64,000 nt of DNA, taken from NCBI RefSeq assembly GCF_014202765.1, contig NZ_JACHHN010000012.1, positions 62,001-126,000 on the forward strand. Reading direction: 5' to 3'. This document shows, piece after piece, positions 1-9,617 of this stretch. This stretch comes from Silvimonas terrae. Its GTDB lineage: Bacteria > Pseudomonadota > Gammaproteobacteria > Burkholderiales > Chitinibacteraceae. Position 1 is the first letter of the stretch. Every line of letters starts with the position of its first letter. Made by a program: the position numbers and the translations under genes. The notes beneath the pieces were generated by a model. It saw nothing but the letters and a program-made list of their open reading frames with translations. It made no database searches and was not told the origin of the DNA.

Positions 1-814
1 CGATGGCCGCCGACAGCACCCAGGTCAGCAACATGGCTTGCACGGTGCCGCCCGGATGGTTGCGCACGGTTGCCGCGACAGGCAGACCCTCGGCCAGCGC
101 CTTGCGTTGATGCAGTTCTTTGAAGATAGGGGTTTCTTCCAGGAAACGGCGCAGGTAAACGGCAAACAGACCAAACAGCCCACCCAGAATGAACGGAATG
201 CGCCAGGCAAAACTGCTCACTTCATCCTTGCTGTAATGGGTATTGATGACGGTGGCAATCAAGGCCCCCAGCAAAATGCCAAAGGTGAGCCCGGCCGTCA
301 GTGAACCTACCGCCAGACCAGTGCGACTGGGGGGGACGTGTTCAGAGACAAACACCCATGCGCCAGGTACCTCGCCACCAATGGCCGCGCCCTGCAGGAC
401 CCGCAACACCAGCAACAGCATCGGCGCAAATACGCCCAGCGTGGCGTAGGTGGGCAACAGGCCCATAAACAGGGTAGGCAGCGCCATCAGGAAGATCGAT
501 AGCGTAAACATGCGCTTGCGGCCCAGCTTGTCGCCATAGTGGGCAATGATGATGCCCCCCAGCGGGCGGGCCAGATAACCCGCCGCGAAAATGCCGAAGG
601 TTTGCAGCGAGCGCAGCCAGTCTGGCTGTTCGGGCGGGAAAAACAGGTTGCCGATCACGGCAGCAAAGAACACGTACACCACGAAGTCGTAGAACTCCAG
701 GGCGCCGCCGAGGGCGGAGAGGGTCAGGGTCTGGATGTCGCGGCGGTTCAGTGGCCGATGTGCGCCCGTCAGGGGCAAGGAATCCGTATTGGTTGTCATG
801 TTGTTATCGGTCAT
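1..814 (-). CDS. MFS transporter, metabolite:H+ symporter type (3' part beyond window)
   Basis: About 271 N-terminal residues are present and the frame runs off the window edge. A hydrophilic N-terminus of about 30 residues is followed by membrane helices. ALEFYDF (residues 38-44) opens the first helix, and the loop motif GDKLGRK (94-100) is the MFS signature between helices 2 and 3. This combination is typical of the ProP/ShiA/KgtP group, inner-membrane symporters importing osmolytes, organic acids or aromatic acids with protons. The substrate cannot be told from this fragment. Start: the ATG at 814 gives the full N-terminus, but neither it nor a second in-frame ATG at 799 has a clear Shine-Dalgarno sequence. 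Confidence 0.85.
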   Translation of the reverse strand, partial: MTDNNMTTNTDSLPLTGAHRPLNRRDIQTLTLSALGGALEFYDFVVYVFFAAVIGNLFFPPEQPDWLRSLQTFGIFAAGYLARPLGGIIIAHYGDKLGRKRMFTLSIFLMALPTLFMGLLPTYATLGVFAPMLLLVLRVLQGAAIGGEVPGAWVFVSEHVPPSRTGLAVGSLTAGLTFGILLGALIATVINTHYSKDEVSSFAWRIPFILGGLFGLFAVYLRRFLEETPIFKELHQRKALAEGLPVAATVRNHPGGTVQAMLLTWVLSAAI

Positions 815-1197
815 GGGCTGAAATCACAAAAAGGCGCAATGCGCAGAGCAGAGCCGCTGTGACCGGGTGAGGACAGCATGCACATCACCCGGTCTTGATT
901 GACTGGGTGATCCTCGCCAGACAAGACCGGACACGGATTGGTGTGCGGTAGACGGTCTGGGGCGGCGGATCGCGCCACCCTTACCGCTTAAGGCGATGGG
1001 CTCTTTTATCAGTTTGTGCCGTGTTGGGGCAAGCGGCATCTGCTTTTTGGGGTAAAACCCAGGCGGCCTGGCGGGCGTACCACGCCGGCTATGCCATTCG
1101 CCTGGATCGCTACCGGAAAAAGCCGACTTCTACCGTATAATCCGGCCACCAAAAACAGCTTCATTTTCAGGACTTTCAAGGACACCCGGACGGGAGC
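815..1197. other. Intergenic region between divergent genes, with a 10-bp inverted repeat
   Basis: No gene is visible in these 383 bases. GACCGGGTGA (861-870) is repeated inverted as TCACCCGGTC (885-894), 14 bases apart, and a partial third copy, GACTGGGTGA, lies at 901-910. This could be an operator for the transporter or a stem-loop in its leader. No convincing promoter was recognised. Confidence 0.4.
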
Positions 1198-2076
1198 ATG
1201 CGCAAATCCTGGATCATTGCACTGCTGGTTGCACTCTGGGCCCCTGCGGTGCTGGCACGCGACACCATTACCTGGGTCATTTTTGACTGGCCGCCGGTGT
1301 TCATCCTGCAAGATCGCAGTAGCGAGTCGGTGCAGCAATTGGGGGACGGCATTGGCGACCATCTGGTCAAGCTGTTGATACAACGCTTGCCGCAGTATCA
1401 GCACCGCGTGGTGGTCATGACGCCCAAGCGCGCGTTTGCGCAGATGAAACAAGGCGAGAACCTGTGTGTGCCCTCCACCCTGCGCACGCCAGAACGCGAA
1501 AACGTCGCGGTGTTTACTCCGGCGTTGATTACCATGCCCATCCAGCTGGTGACGCGGGAAGACCTGTTGCAAACGCATCCGGACTGGCGTGACGGCGTGG
1601 ACCTGGAAACCCTGGCCGCAGATCGCACGCTGGTTGGCGGCTATGAGGGGACCCGTTCTTACGGTGCAACCATTGATAAAGTGCTGGCTGATCCAGCCAA
1701 TACGGGTTTACGGCCGGTATCGGGCGGAGAGCCCGGCAGCCTTTATCAGATGCTGGCGCTCAAGCGTATTGATTACACCCTGGAGTATCCGCAGATTGTG
1801 ACCTGGCTGGCCGAGCGCAAGCAGTTGCCGGCGGGGATCACGGTCGTGCCTTTGCGTCAGCCCGATCCGTGGCTATTGGGTAATGTGGCGTGTACCAAAA
1901 GTGTATGGGGCGGCAAAGCCATCCACCAGATCGACGAAGCCTTGCGAGAGGCGGCCCGGCAGCCGTCTTATCGTGATCTGATGACGCGTTGGGCACCGGT
2001 CCATTTGCGGGATGCCCAGCGCAGAGAGCTGGATCGGTTCCTGCATGATCGTTCGACCCACAACTACGTGCCGTGA
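1198..2076 (+). CDS. Exported solute-binding-like protein (type 2 periplasmic binding fold)
   Basis: A 292-residue protein with an N-terminal signal peptide (hydrophobic core in residues 6-20, likely cleavage after VLA, before RDTITW). The body resembles the extracellular solute-binding proteins related to amino-acid ABC transporters (SBP_bac_3-like/TIGR02285-like), with the early ITWVIFDWPPVF strand and a hinge near the middle. No permease or ATPase gene lies beside it, so it may be an orphan sensor or binding protein rather than a transporter subunit. GGGAG just before the ATG is a plausible ribosome site with short spacing. A terminator follows directly. The family is fairly certain; the ligand is unknown. 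Confidence 0.7.
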   Translation: MRKSWIIALLVALWAPAVLARDTITWVIFDWPPVFILQDRSSESVQQLGDGIGDHLVKLLIQRLPQYQHRVVVMTPKRAFAQMKQGENLCVPSTLRTPERENVAVFTPALITMPIQLVTREDLLQTHPDWRDGVDLETLAADRTLVGGYEGTRSYGATIDKVLADPANTGLRPVSGGEPGSLYQMLALKRIDYTLEYPQIVTWLAERKQLPAGITVVPLRQPDPWLLGNVACTKSVWGGKAIHQIDEALREAARQPSYRDLMTRWAPVHLRDAQRRELDRFLHDRSTHNYVP

Positions 2077-2080
2077 GGCG

Positions 2081-2118
2081 ACAACAAAAAAGGCAGCGAC
2101 GGCTGCCTTTTTTGTTGT
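2081..2118. terminator. Bidirectional Rho-independent terminator
   Basis: A perfect 17-bp stem (2081-2097 with 2102-2118) around a GACG loop, with A-tract on one side and T-tract on the other. It serves the binding-protein gene and the convergent dctA. Confidence 0.93.
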
Positions 2119-2138
2119 ACCCAAGCCCTGCGCAGCGC

Positions 2139-3386
2139 TTAACCCAGCGCCGCCTTGAGCTTGTCCCGGTCCAGTTCTTTTTCCCAGTGCGAGACCACAA
2201 TCGCGGCCACACCATTGCCGACAATATTGGTCAATGCACGTGCTTCGGACATAAAGCGGTCCACCCCCAGGATCAACGCCAGACCGACCACCGGAATACT
2301 CGGCACCACCGCCAGTGTGGCGGCCAGCGTAATGAAACCCGCACCCGTCACGCCAGACGCGCCTTTGGACGTCAGCATGGCCACAATCAGAATCGACAAT
2401 TCCTGGCCCAGCGAGAGGTCGATATTCATGGCCTGCGCCACAAACAGTGCAGCCAGCGTCAGATAGATATTGGTGCCATCCAGATTGAAACTGTAGCCGG
2501 CTGGCACCACCAGACCCACCACAGGTTTGCTGCACCCGGCGTCTTCCATTTTCTTCATCAGTTGCACCAGTGCACTTTCAGAAGAAGATGTCCCCAGTAC
2601 CAGCAGCAGTTCCTGGCGGATGTAGTTCAGGAACTTGATGATGCTAAAGCCGGTGAACCGGGCCACCGTGCCCAGCACAATCAGGATGAACAAAATGCAG
2701 GTCAGGTAGAAGCAACCCATCAGGCTGGCCAGCGGCAACAGTGCCTTGAGGCCGTATTTGCCGATGGTAAATGCCATGGCGCCACCCGCCCCCAGCGGGG
2801 CCAGCCACATGACGGACTTGACCATGCCGAAGAAAATATCCGACAAACCTTCGACAAAACGCAGCACCGGGGCGCCTTTCTCGCCAATCTTGTTCAGCGC
2901 AAAGGCAAACAGAATGGCCACCAGCAAGACTTGCAACAAATCGCCGCCACCCGTGAAGGCGTCTGAAAACGTCTTGGGGATGATGTGCAGCACAAAGTCG
3001 GTCACATGTTGTTCATGCGCCTTGGTGGCGTATTCGGCCGTCAGTTTGGGGTCCAGCGTGGCCGGGTCCACGTTAAAACCCTTGCCCGGTTTGAGCAGAT
3101 TGGCGACCAGTAAACCAATGGCAAGGGCAAAGGTGGAGATGACCTCAAAGTACAACAGCGCCTTGCCGCCCACCCGCCCGACCTTTTTCAGATCGCCCGC
3201 ATTGGCAATCCCCAGCACCACCGTACAGAAAATCACCGGGCCGATCAGCATCTTGATCAGCGCTATAAAGCCATCACCCAGTGGTTTGAGCGCGATGCCA
3301 GCCGCGGGGTCGACATAACCCAGGATGCCGCCGGCCACGATGGCCACCAGTACCCAGAAATACAGCGTTTTATGCATGCGTTTCAT
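2139..3386 (-). CDS. dctA: C4-dicarboxylate/proton symporter DctA
   Basis: A 415-residue inner-membrane protein of the DAACS (glutamate/aspartate-type) family, importing succinate, fumarate and malate. Family signatures visible are the serine-rich GTSSSES motif of re-entrant loop 1, the NLDGTNIYL segment and the [10 protein letters not shown] loop near the C-terminus. Length equals typical DctA (about 420-430). Minus-strand AGGGGAG lies 7-8 bases before the ATG. It is convergent with the preceding binding protein and shares its terminator. The fumarase gene lies 0.7 kb away on the other strand, so dicarboxylate uptake and TCA metabolism are neighbours, though not in one operon. Confidence 0.93.
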   Translation of the reverse strand: MKRMHKTLYFWVLVAIVAGGILGYVDPAAGIALKPLGDGFIALIKMLIGPVIFCTVVLGIANAGDLKKVGRVGGKALLYFEVISTFALAIGLLVANLLKPGKGFNVDPATLDPKLTAEYATKAHEQHVTDFVLHIIPKTFSDAFTGGGDLLQVLLVAILFAFALNKIGEKGAPVLRFVEGLSDIFFGMVKSVMWLAPLGAGGAMAFTIGKYGLKALLPLASLMGCFYLTCILFILIVLGTVARFTGFSIIKFLNYIRQELLLVLGTSSSESALVQLMKKMEDAGCSKPVVGLVVPAGYSFNLDGTNIYLTLAALFVAQAMNIDLSLGQELSILIVAMLTSKGASGVTGAGFITLAATLAVVPSIPVVGLALILGVDRFMSEARALTNIVGNGVAAIVVSHWEKELDRDKLKAALG

Positions 3387-3636
3387 ACAGTGTCTCCCCT
3401 TCGTATTTTATTTTCGAGCCTCTTGATCAGGCCCTGAACCGGTTGTTGCAATGCACAAAAACAACTTGTGCATCAACGTGTTGTGGCACTTGCTCAGCTA
3501 ATCTAGAGCCGACTGCGATCAGCGTCGACCAGGGGATTCCGCGTCCGGTGTATCCCTTACGGCAAGTCCTTACGCATTGACGCCAGGGCGCATGAGTTCT
3601 AGCCTGAACCTCCTTGACCCTGGCAGGCAGCACCTC

Positions 3637-4041
3637 ATGGCAAAACAAGAGACACCCGCGCACAGTGGCGTGCGCGTTGATAAATGGCTCTGGGCCGCGC
3701 GCTTTTACAAAACGCGCTCGCTGGCGACGGATGCGGTAGAGGCGGGCCATGTCCACTTGAATGGTCAACGCCCCAAACCGGCGCGTGAACTCAAGGTGGG
3801 TGACCTGCTGCGGGTGCATACCGAGCATGGCGAGTTCGAGGTCAACGTCACGGCGCTAAGTGACAAACGCGGCCCGGCCGAGGCGGCGCGCGCGCTCTAC
3901 ACAGAGACGCCAGAAAGCCAGGAAAAGCGTGAGCGGGTGGCAGAGGCTGATCGGCTGGCACCGCGCTTTGAACATCCGCAGGTCAAAGGCCGGCCAACCA
4001 AGAAGTTCCGCCGGCAGATGAACCAGTTCGAACGCGGCTGA
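3637..4041 (+). CDS. hslR: Heat-shock ribosome-associated protein Hsp15 (S4 domain)
   Basis: A 134-residue protein close to the 133 of E. coli HslR. An S4 RNA-binding domain occupies roughly residues 10-70 ([19 protein letters not shown], then GHVHLNG and VGDLLRV). The C-terminal tail is basic ([15 protein letters not shown]). Hsp15 rescues stalled 50S subunits carrying nascent-chain tRNA. The frame is open upstream to 3577, but the ATG at 3637 begins directly before the conserved region. Its ribosome site (AGGCAG) is poor. fumC starts 20 bases downstream, so the two are probably co-transcribed. Confidence 0.88.
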   Translation: MAKQETPAHSGVRVDKWLWAARFYKTRSLATDAVEAGHVHLNGQRPKPARELKVGDLLRVHTEHGEFEVNVTALSDKRGPAEAARALYTETPESQEKRERVAEADRLAPRFEHPQVKGRPTKKFRRQMNQFERG

Positions 4042-4061
4042 TTGGCCGCCTGGAGACCCGT

Positions 4062-5462
4062 ATGAGCCAGTTCCGCAGCGAAACCGATTCCATGGGCGCC
4101 ATTGACGTGGCGAACGACCGTTACTGGGGCGCGCAAACGCAGCGCTCGGTGGGTAATTTCCCCATTGGTGTGGCGCGTTTCAAGTGGCAACGGCCGGTGA
4201 TCCGCGCGCTGGGTATCCTGAAAAAGGCCGCCGCGCAGGCCAATGCCAGGCTGGGCGAACTGCCCAAAGACGTGGCCGAACGGATTGTCAGCGCGGCCGA
4301 TGAAGTGATCGCCGGCAAGCTCGATAGCCATTTCCCGCTGGTCGTGTTCCAGACGGGTTCCGGTACGCAATCCAATATGAATGCCAATGAGGTGATCTCT
4401 AACCGCGCCATTGAAATGGCCGGCGGACAGATGGGCAGCAAGACGCCAGTACACCCGAACGATCACGTCAACCGTGGGCAGTCTTCCAACGATACGTTCC
4501 CGACCGCCATGCATATTGCCGTGGTGGAAGAACTGCAACAGCGGCTGTTCCCGGCCATCGCCACCTTGCGGACCACGCTGGCAGACAAGGCCACGGCCTT
4601 TAGCGGCGTGGTTAAAACCGGCCGCACCCATTTGCAGGACGCCACCCCCATTACGCTGGGGCAGGAGATTGGCGCGTGGGTGGCGCAGCTTGATTTTGGC
4701 ATTGAAGCCGTGCGCGCCACCTTGCCCGGTTTGTATGACCTGGCCATTGGCGGCACGGCGGTCGGCACCGGGCTCAATGCCCATCCGCAGTTTGGCGAGA
4801 AAGCCGCCGCGCAGATTGCCACCATTACCGGGTATCCATTCCGGGCCGCGCCCAACAAGTTCTTTGCCCTGTCCGCCCACGATGCACTGGTCCAAACCTC
4901 TGCTGCGTTGCGCACGCTTTCCGGCGGCCTGATGAAGATGGCCAACGATGTGCGCTGGCTGGCCAGCGGGCCACGTTGCGGGATTGGCGAGTTGCGCATT
5001 CCGGAAAACGAACCGGGTTCCTCCATCATGCCCGGCAAGGTTAACCCCACTCAATGCGAAGCCATGACCATGGTGTGCGTACAAGTGTTTGGTAACGATG
5101 CCGCAGTGGCGTTTGCCGGTACGCAGGGTAATTTTCAGCTCAATGTGTACAAGCCGGTGATGGTGCATAACGTGCTGGAAAGCATCGCCCTGATCAGTGA
5201 CGCGGTGCTGGCATTCAATGATCATTGCGCGGTGGGGATTGAGCCTGATCTACCGGTGATTGAATCCAACCTCGCCAAAAACCTGATGCTGGTGACGGCA
5301 TTGAATCGCCATATCGGCTACGACAAGGCGGCGAAGATTGCCAAGAAGGCGCATCACGAAGGGCTGACGCTGAAACAGTCAGCGCTGGAACTGGGGTATC
5401 TGACTGAGGAAGAGTTTGCGCAGTGGGTGGTGCCGCTGGAGATGACCAAACCGTCGGTTTGA
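4062..5462 (+). CDS. fumC: Class II fumarate hydratase
   Basis: A 466-residue enzyme interconverting fumarate and malate in the TCA cycle, iron-sulfur independent. The fumarase/aspartase signature [11 protein letters not shown] lies near residue 320 and contains the catalytic serine loop. [10 protein letters not shown] and the substrate-binding [10 protein letters not shown] segment are also intact. Length matches FumC proteins (about 465). The ribosome site is GGAG, with the ATG 20 bases after hslR. The following 650-bp gap is filled with repeats. Confidence 0.95.
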   Translation: MSQFRSETDSMGAIDVANDRYWGAQTQRSVGNFPIGVARFKWQRPVIRALGILKKAAAQANARLGELPKDVAERIVSAADEVIAGKLDSHFPLVVFQTGSGTQSNMNANEVISNRAIEMAGGQMGSKTPVHPNDHVNRGQSSNDTFPTAMHIAVVEELQQRLFPAIATLRTTLADKATAFSGVVKTGRTHLQDATPITLGQEIGAWVAQLDFGIEAVRATLPGLYDLAIGGTAVGTGLNAHPQFGEKAAAQIATITGYPFRAAPNKFFALSAHDALVQTSAALRTLSGGLMKMANDVRWLASGPRCGIGELRIPENEPGSSIMPGKVNPTQCEAMTMVCVQVFGNDAAVAFAGTQGNFQLNVYKPVMVHNVLESIALISDAVLAFNDHCAVGIEPDLPVIESNLAKNLMLVTALNRHIGYDKAAKIAKKAHHEGLTLKQSALELGYLTEEEFAQWVVPLEMTKPSV

Positions 5463-5601
5463 ATAGGGTTGGGTTGCTGTTCGGGCATTCTCACTGACTC
5501 GTCATTCCGGTCCTCGGCGGCCCCCTTGAGGCGCAATCCAGTCTGGCTGCCGCGGGTGGTCCTCGCCTGTGAGTGCGTGTTTGCATGCACACCACTTCGT
5601 C

Positions 5602-5621
5602 ATTCCCGCGGAGGCGGGAAT
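5602..5621. repeat. dRS3-like repeat (ATTCCC-N8-GGGAAT)
   Basis: ATTCCCGCGGAGGCGGGAAT matches the 20-bp dRS3 pattern described in Neisseria, flanked by CGTC and CCAG as in the copy at 42475. A degenerate relative starts near 5497 (CGTCATTCC, later CAATCCAG). Confidence 0.7.
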
Positions 5622-5665
5622 CCAGTAGGCCGCCGAAGGTGGCCTTTGCGAAAAAGAACCATCCC

Positions 5666-5703
5666 GTAGCCCGGATGGAGGCCATCAGGCCGGAAATCCG
5701 GGG
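5666..5703 (+). repeat. REP-like palindromic repeat (GTAGCCCGGATGGAGGCC family)
   Basis: A 38-base unit starting GTAGCCCGGATGGAGGCC and ending ATCCGGGG. A near-identical unit lies on the minus strand at 34113-34149 and a partial one at 33976. It can fold through GTAGCCCGGAT/ATCCGGG-type pairing. Confidence 0.65.
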
Positions 5704-5738
5704 GTGGCGGCATTGGTTCATATTGTTGTCGGGTGTTA

Positions 5739-5996
5739 GCGCCTTGCGGCGCAGGTTTGAAAGGCATTTGATACCGGGGGTGCCCGGACCACGTCACTTT
5801 CTTTTGCCTCGCCAAAAGAAAGTAACCAAAGAAAAGGCGACCCCTGCGACAGCGCCCTGCGGGTTCCCTGCGCTTCTCGCAAAGTCCGGCTGGCTCCAGG
5901 GAACTCGCTACGCTCAAACACCCTTGCGCCGAAACCCCGGACTTCGCTGCGATGCTCGGCGCTGCCGGAGGGGAGGAAAGTCAACGGCAACATCAA
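5739..5996 (+). repeat. Structured intergenic repeat, copy A
   Basis: Contains three successive hairpins: GCGCC-TTGC-GGCGC (5739-5752), CCGGG-GGTG-CCCGG (5774-5787), and an 11-bp stem at 5796-5806/5813-5823 with loop CCTCGC. About 170 bases of further conserved sequence follow (GGCGACCCCTGCGACAGCGCC, later GCTGCGATGCTCGGCGCTGC). The whole unit aligns with 42064-42410, which carries about 60-90 extra internal bases. Small frames opened inside it are not credible genes. See the finding on covariation. Confidence 0.8.
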
Positions 5997-6064
5997 AAAC
6001 AGCCTCAATCCCACAGCGCCTCCAGTTGCCACTCGCCTTGGTTGGGCTAGGCAGCGCAGCAATA

Positions 6065-6094
6065 AAAAAACGGCAGCCAAAGCTGCCGTTTTTT
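6065..6094. terminator. Rho-independent terminator of the binding-protein gene
   Basis: A 13-bp stem (6065-6077 with 6082-6094), loop CAAA, A-tract and T-tract on both flanks. It lies just after the minus-strand stop at 6115. Confidence 0.9.
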
Positions 6095-6114
6095 CACCAA
6101 CCGCCACCCGCCAA

Positions 6115-7341
6115 TTACTTGGCCGGTGCTGCGCCACCCACAATCTCCAGCACTTCCCACTTGCCACCCTTGACGGTGTAAATGGTGATCGCGCCGTTCT
6201 TGATGTCACCCTTTTCATCAAAGGTGATCGGGCCAGTGACGCCTTGATAGTCGATCTTGGCCAGTTCCGGCAGGTACTTGGCCGGTTCGGTGGAGCCGGC
6301 TTTCTTCATGGCTTCAACCATCACCTTCACGGCGTCATAGCAGTACGGGGCGTACAGCTGCACTTCCTGGCCGAAGGTCTTCTTGAACTTGTCCAGGAAC
6401 TCCTTGCCGCCTGGCAGTTGATCCTTCGGTTGACCCGGGGAGGAGGACACCATGCCTTCAGAGTCATCACCCGCCAGTTTGATCAGTTCCGGGGTTTGCG
6501 TACCGTCGCCGCCCATCACCTTGGCGGTAATGCCCAGCTTGTGGGCTTGTTTCTTCAACGGCGCGGCTTGTGCGTCCATGCCGCCGTAGAAGATCAGGTC
6601 AGGCTTGGTGCCCTTGATCGAGGTCAGGATGGCGTTGAAGTCGGTTTCCTGATTGGTGGTGAACTCACGCTTCACCACATCACCACCGGCAGCCTTGGCG
6701 GCTTTTTCGAACTCGTCGGCCAGGCCCTGACCATAAGCGGTGCGGTCATCCACAATGGCGATCTTCTTGGCGCCCAGCTTTTGCACGGCGTATTCGCCCA
6801 GCACTTTGCCTTGTTGGGCATCGTTGGCCATCACGCGGAAGGCGGTCTTGAAGCCCTGGGCGGTGTAGGCCACGGCGGTGGCAGACGGGGAAATTTGCGG
6901 AATGCCGGCGTCAGAGTAAATCTTGGAAGCCGGGATGGTTGTGCCGGAGTTCAAGTGACCGATCACGCCAACCACGTGTTCATCGACAAAACGCTGGGCC
7001 ACGGTAGTGGCGGTTTTCGGGTCGGCCTGGTCGTCTTCGGAATCCATCTCGAACTTGACCTTCTTGCCGCCAATATCCGCGCCGCCTGCAGCGTTGATTT
7101 CATCGATGGCCAGTTTCACGCCGTCTTCGTTATCTTTGCCCAGGTGGGCGATGTTGCCGGTGAGCGGTGCGGCGTGGCCGATCTTGACGGTGACCGTGTC
7201 ACCGGAGGCGCCGCCAGCGGCCGCAGTGGCGGAAGCAGCCGGGGCCGAAGCCGCGGTGTCCGATTGGGCCGGCTCCTGCTTGCCACATGCAGCAAGGCCC
7301 AGTACGGCCGCGGCAATCAGGGTGTAACGCGCGATGGTCAT
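6115..7341 (-). CDS. Branched-chain amino-acid-type ABC transporter substrate-binding lipoprotein
   Basis: A 408-residue protein with a lipoprotein signal (LGLAAC, Cys19) and an alanine-rich linker up to about residue 45. The type 1 periplasmic-binding fold follows (VTVKIGHAAPLTG start, GVIGHLNSGTTIPAS ligand loop). It belongs to the LivJ/LivK family binding leucine, isoleucine, valine or similar ligands in the periplasm. No livHMGF genes are next to it, so its permease must be elsewhere. Lipid anchoring is unusual for enteric LivK but common in betaproteobacteria. GAGAGGA precedes the ATG on the minus strand. It has its own terminator and appears to be a single-gene unit. Confidence 0.88.
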   Translation of the reverse strand: MTIARYTLIAAAVLGLAACGKQEPAQSDTAASAPAASATAAAGGASGDTVTVKIGHAAPLTGNIAHLGKDNEDGVKLAIDEINAAGGADIGGKKVKFEMDSEDDQADPKTATTVAQRFVDEHVVGVIGHLNSGTTIPASKIYSDAGIPQISPSATAVAYTAQGFKTAFRVMANDAQQGKVLGEYAVQKLGAKKIAIVDDRTAYGQGLADEFEKAAKAAGGDVVKREFTTNQETDFNAILTSIKGTKPDLIFYGGMDAQAAPLKKQAHKLGITAKVMGGDGTQTPELIKLAGDDSEGMVSSSPGQPKDQLPGGKEFLDKFKKTFGQEVQLYAPYCYDAVKVMVEAMKKAGSTEPAKYLPELAKIDYQGVTGPITFDEKGDIKNGAITIYTVKGGKWEVLEIVGGAAPAK

Positions 7342-7647
7342 GTCCAGATCCTCTCAGAAGAATGCGAATTATCGGGTTAGTGGGTGAACACGCGGCGGTC
7401 CGCCAGTGCTCTTATCCCGGTGTTGGCATGACGTCAGCAAAGTGTTTTGTAAACACCTTGCGAGTGTTATGCCAAAGCTACAGGAATCGATAATGAGGAC
7501 GCGCCTTTCTGGCTGTCAAATGCCTGGCCGGGGTCTTTGACGAAGGGTGGTTTCTATGCAACAGGCGACAAATGGTGGTGCATTGATGCGGTGCACGCAC
7601 TGCTTGCCGGCCTCAACTATGCCTCAAAATGGCTCTGCGCCTTGCGT
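7342..7647. other. Intergenic region with a GTGTTT-TGT-AAACAC palindrome
   Basis: 306 bases without a recognisable gene. The palindrome GTGTTTTGTAAACAC (7442-7456), about 100 bases upstream of the binding-protein ATG, is operator-like. No terminator for radC was recognised. Confidence 0.35.
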
Positions 7648-8322
7648 TTACAATTGTTTGTGTTCGGCAAACGAGTAAATGTGATGACCTGCAATCACAA
7701 AATGATCCAGTAGCCGCACGTCGATCAACCGTAGTGCATCGCGTAAGGTGTGTGTGAGTTTGATATCTGCGGCTGACGGCTCCGCCCGGCCCGATGGGTG
7801 GTTATGGGCCACGATCACGGCGCAGGCATGTTGTTGCAAGGCCTGGCGCGCCACCTCCTGCGGGTAAACCTGGGTCTGGTTCACACTGCCCTGGGATAGC
7901 TCCACCACCGTCATGACGCGGTGGCCGGCATCCAGCATGAGTGCCACAAAGCACTCCACCCGGCGATTGCGCAATAACAGGCCAAGGTAGTCCCGTACTG
8001 CCTGCGGGCTGGTTAGCGCGTCCGCGTGCCGGATTTCTTCTTGCAATGCCCGCCGGGCCATTTCCAGTACGGCTTGCAGTTGCGCGTACTTGGCATCGCC
8101 CATACCTGCTATCTGGGAGAAGGCGCTGCGGGGCGCAGCAAATACATTGTTGAGCGAGCCAAATTGATTGAGGAGCAAGCGCGCCAGATCCACCGCCGAA
8201 TACCCGACAATGCCGACGCGCAAGAAAATAGCCAGCAATTCAGCGTCTGAAAGGGTAGCGGCACCGCGCGCCAGCAATTTCTCGCGCGGGCGCTCGGCGG
8301 CAGGCCAGTCGTGGATGGACAT
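7648..8322 (-). CDS. radC: RadC family JAB/MPN-domain protein
   Basis: Start at the ATG at 8322 (GGAG five bases before), giving 224 residues; an upstream in-frame ATG at 8352 is less likely. The N-terminal helix-hairpin-helix region carries REKLLARGAATLSDAELLA, and the C-terminal JAMM metalloprotease-like domain has the HNHPSG motif near residue 173 with a following Asp, plus the conserved DHFVIAG end. RadC was named for radiation sensitivity but its function is unsettled. The gene is divergent from coaBC, a common arrangement in beta- and gammaproteobacteria. Confidence 0.92.
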   Translation of the reverse strand: MSIHDWPAAERPREKLLARGAATLSDAELLAIFLRVGIVGYSAVDLARLLLNQFGSLNNVFAAPRSAFSQIAGMGDAKYAQLQAVLEMARRALQEEIRHADALTSPQAVRDYLGLLLRNRRVECFVALMLDAGHRVMTVVELSQGSVNQTQVYPQEVARQALQQHACAVIVAHNHPSGRAEPSAADIKLTHTLRDALRLIDVRLLDHFVIAGHHIYSFAEHKQL

Positions 8323-8404
8323 GGGGACTCCGGCAAGGGTGACAAACGCCATACCCTGTTACACTTCTGGCCCATCAGCAATCTGTAAAACAGTCAGGTT
8401 TGCC

Positions 8405-9604
8405 ATGAAACAAACACAGAAACGCATTGTGCTGGGCGTGACCGGCGGGGTGGCTGCTTACAAAGCCGCAGAGCTGACGCGCCTGATGATCAAGGCCGGT
8501 TGGGAAGTCCAGGTGGTACTAACCCAGGCGGGGGCGGCTTTTGTCACGCCGGTGACTTTCCAGGCCTTGTCTGGCAGGCCGGTGTTTACCGATCAGTGGG
8601 ATGCGCGGCTGGATAACAACATGCCGCACATTGACCTGACCCGGGGTGCAGACGCCATTCTCGTGGCACCAGCCACGGCCGACATGCTGGCCAAGGTTGC
8701 CCATGGTCTGTGCGATGACTTGCTCTCTACACTGATTGCAGCGCGAGATTGTCCGTTGTTGATGGCGCCCGCCATGAACAAACAGATGTGGGAAAACAAA
8801 CCCAATCAACGCAATGTGGCGCAGCTGAAAGAAGATGGCGTCACCATTCTGGGGCCGGATGCCGGCGACCAGGCCTGCGGCGAAGTGGGCATGGGCCGCA
8901 TGCTGGAGCCGGCAGCCATCATGCAGGCACTGGAAGCGTACTTCCAGCCCAAGCTGTTGCGGGGCAAGCGCGTGCTGATTACCGCTGGTGCCACGTTCGA
9001 ACGTATTGACGCCGTGCGCGGCATTACCAATACCAGCTCCGGCAAGATGGGTTTTGCGGTGGCGCGCGCTGCGGCAGAGGCGGGCGCAGAGGTGACGCTG
9101 GTTGCCGGCGATACCGTATTGCCCACGCCGGCAGACTGCCAGCGTATCAATGTGAAAAGCGCACAGCAGATGCTGGAAGCCGTCGAGCAGCATGTACCGG
9201 TGAGCGACATTTTTATCAGCGTCGCGGCGGTGGCTGACTATCATGTGGTCAACCCGTCTGAACACAAGATCAAAAAAGATGCGGTGACGATGACGCTGGA
9301 ACTGGCGGCCAATCCGGATATCCTGGCGCGTGTAGCCAGCCGGGCGGACGCGCCGTTCTGCGTGGGTTTTGCGGCCGAGTCTGAAAAACTGCTGGAACAC
9401 GCCGAGGCCAAGCGTCTGCGCAAACACTTGCCCTTGCTGGTCGCCAACCTGGTGCAACAGGCCATGGGGGCGGATGACAATGAAGTGATCCTGCTGGATG
9501 ACGCCGGCCAGCACAAACTGGTACGTGCGCCCAAGCTGGATATCGCCCGGCAACTGATTGCGCACATCGCCAGCCTGTATCAACGATCAACAAAACAAGT
9601 TTGA
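8405..9604 (+). CDS. coaBC: Bifunctional phosphopantothenoylcysteine decarboxylase/phosphopantothenate-cysteine ligase
   Basis: A 399-residue fusion enzyme performing two steps of coenzyme A synthesis. The N-terminal CoaC flavoprotein half starts with [16 protein letters not shown] and has the catalytic histidine in NNMPHIDL, the PAMN motif (APAMNKQMW) and the active-site cysteine in [10 protein letters not shown]. The C-terminal CoaB half has [18 protein letters not shown] and the KIKK substrate-binding lysines. Length matches CoaBC (about 400). The frame extends upstream to 8168 over radC, but the ATG at 8405 is where conservation begins. dut follows 13 bases later. Confidence 0.95.
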   Translation: MKQTQKRIVLGVTGGVAAYKAAELTRLMIKAGWEVQVVLTQAGAAFVTPVTFQALSGRPVFTDQWDARLDNNMPHIDLTRGADAILVAPATADMLAKVAHGLCDDLLSTLIAARDCPLLMAPAMNKQMWENKPNQRNVAQLKEDGVTILGPDAGDQACGEVGMGRMLEPAAIMQALEAYFQPKLLRGKRVLITAGATFERIDAVRGITNTSSGKMGFAVARAAAEAGAEVTLVAGDTVLPTPADCQRINVKSAQQMLEAVEQHVPVSDIFISVAAVADYHVVNPSEHKIKKDAVTMTLELAANPDILARVASRADAPFCVGFAAESEKLLEHAEAKRLRKHLPLLVANLVQQAMGADDNEVILLDDAGQHKLVRAPKLDIARQLIAHIASLYQRSTKQV

Positions 9605-9617
9605 GGGGACCGCAACA

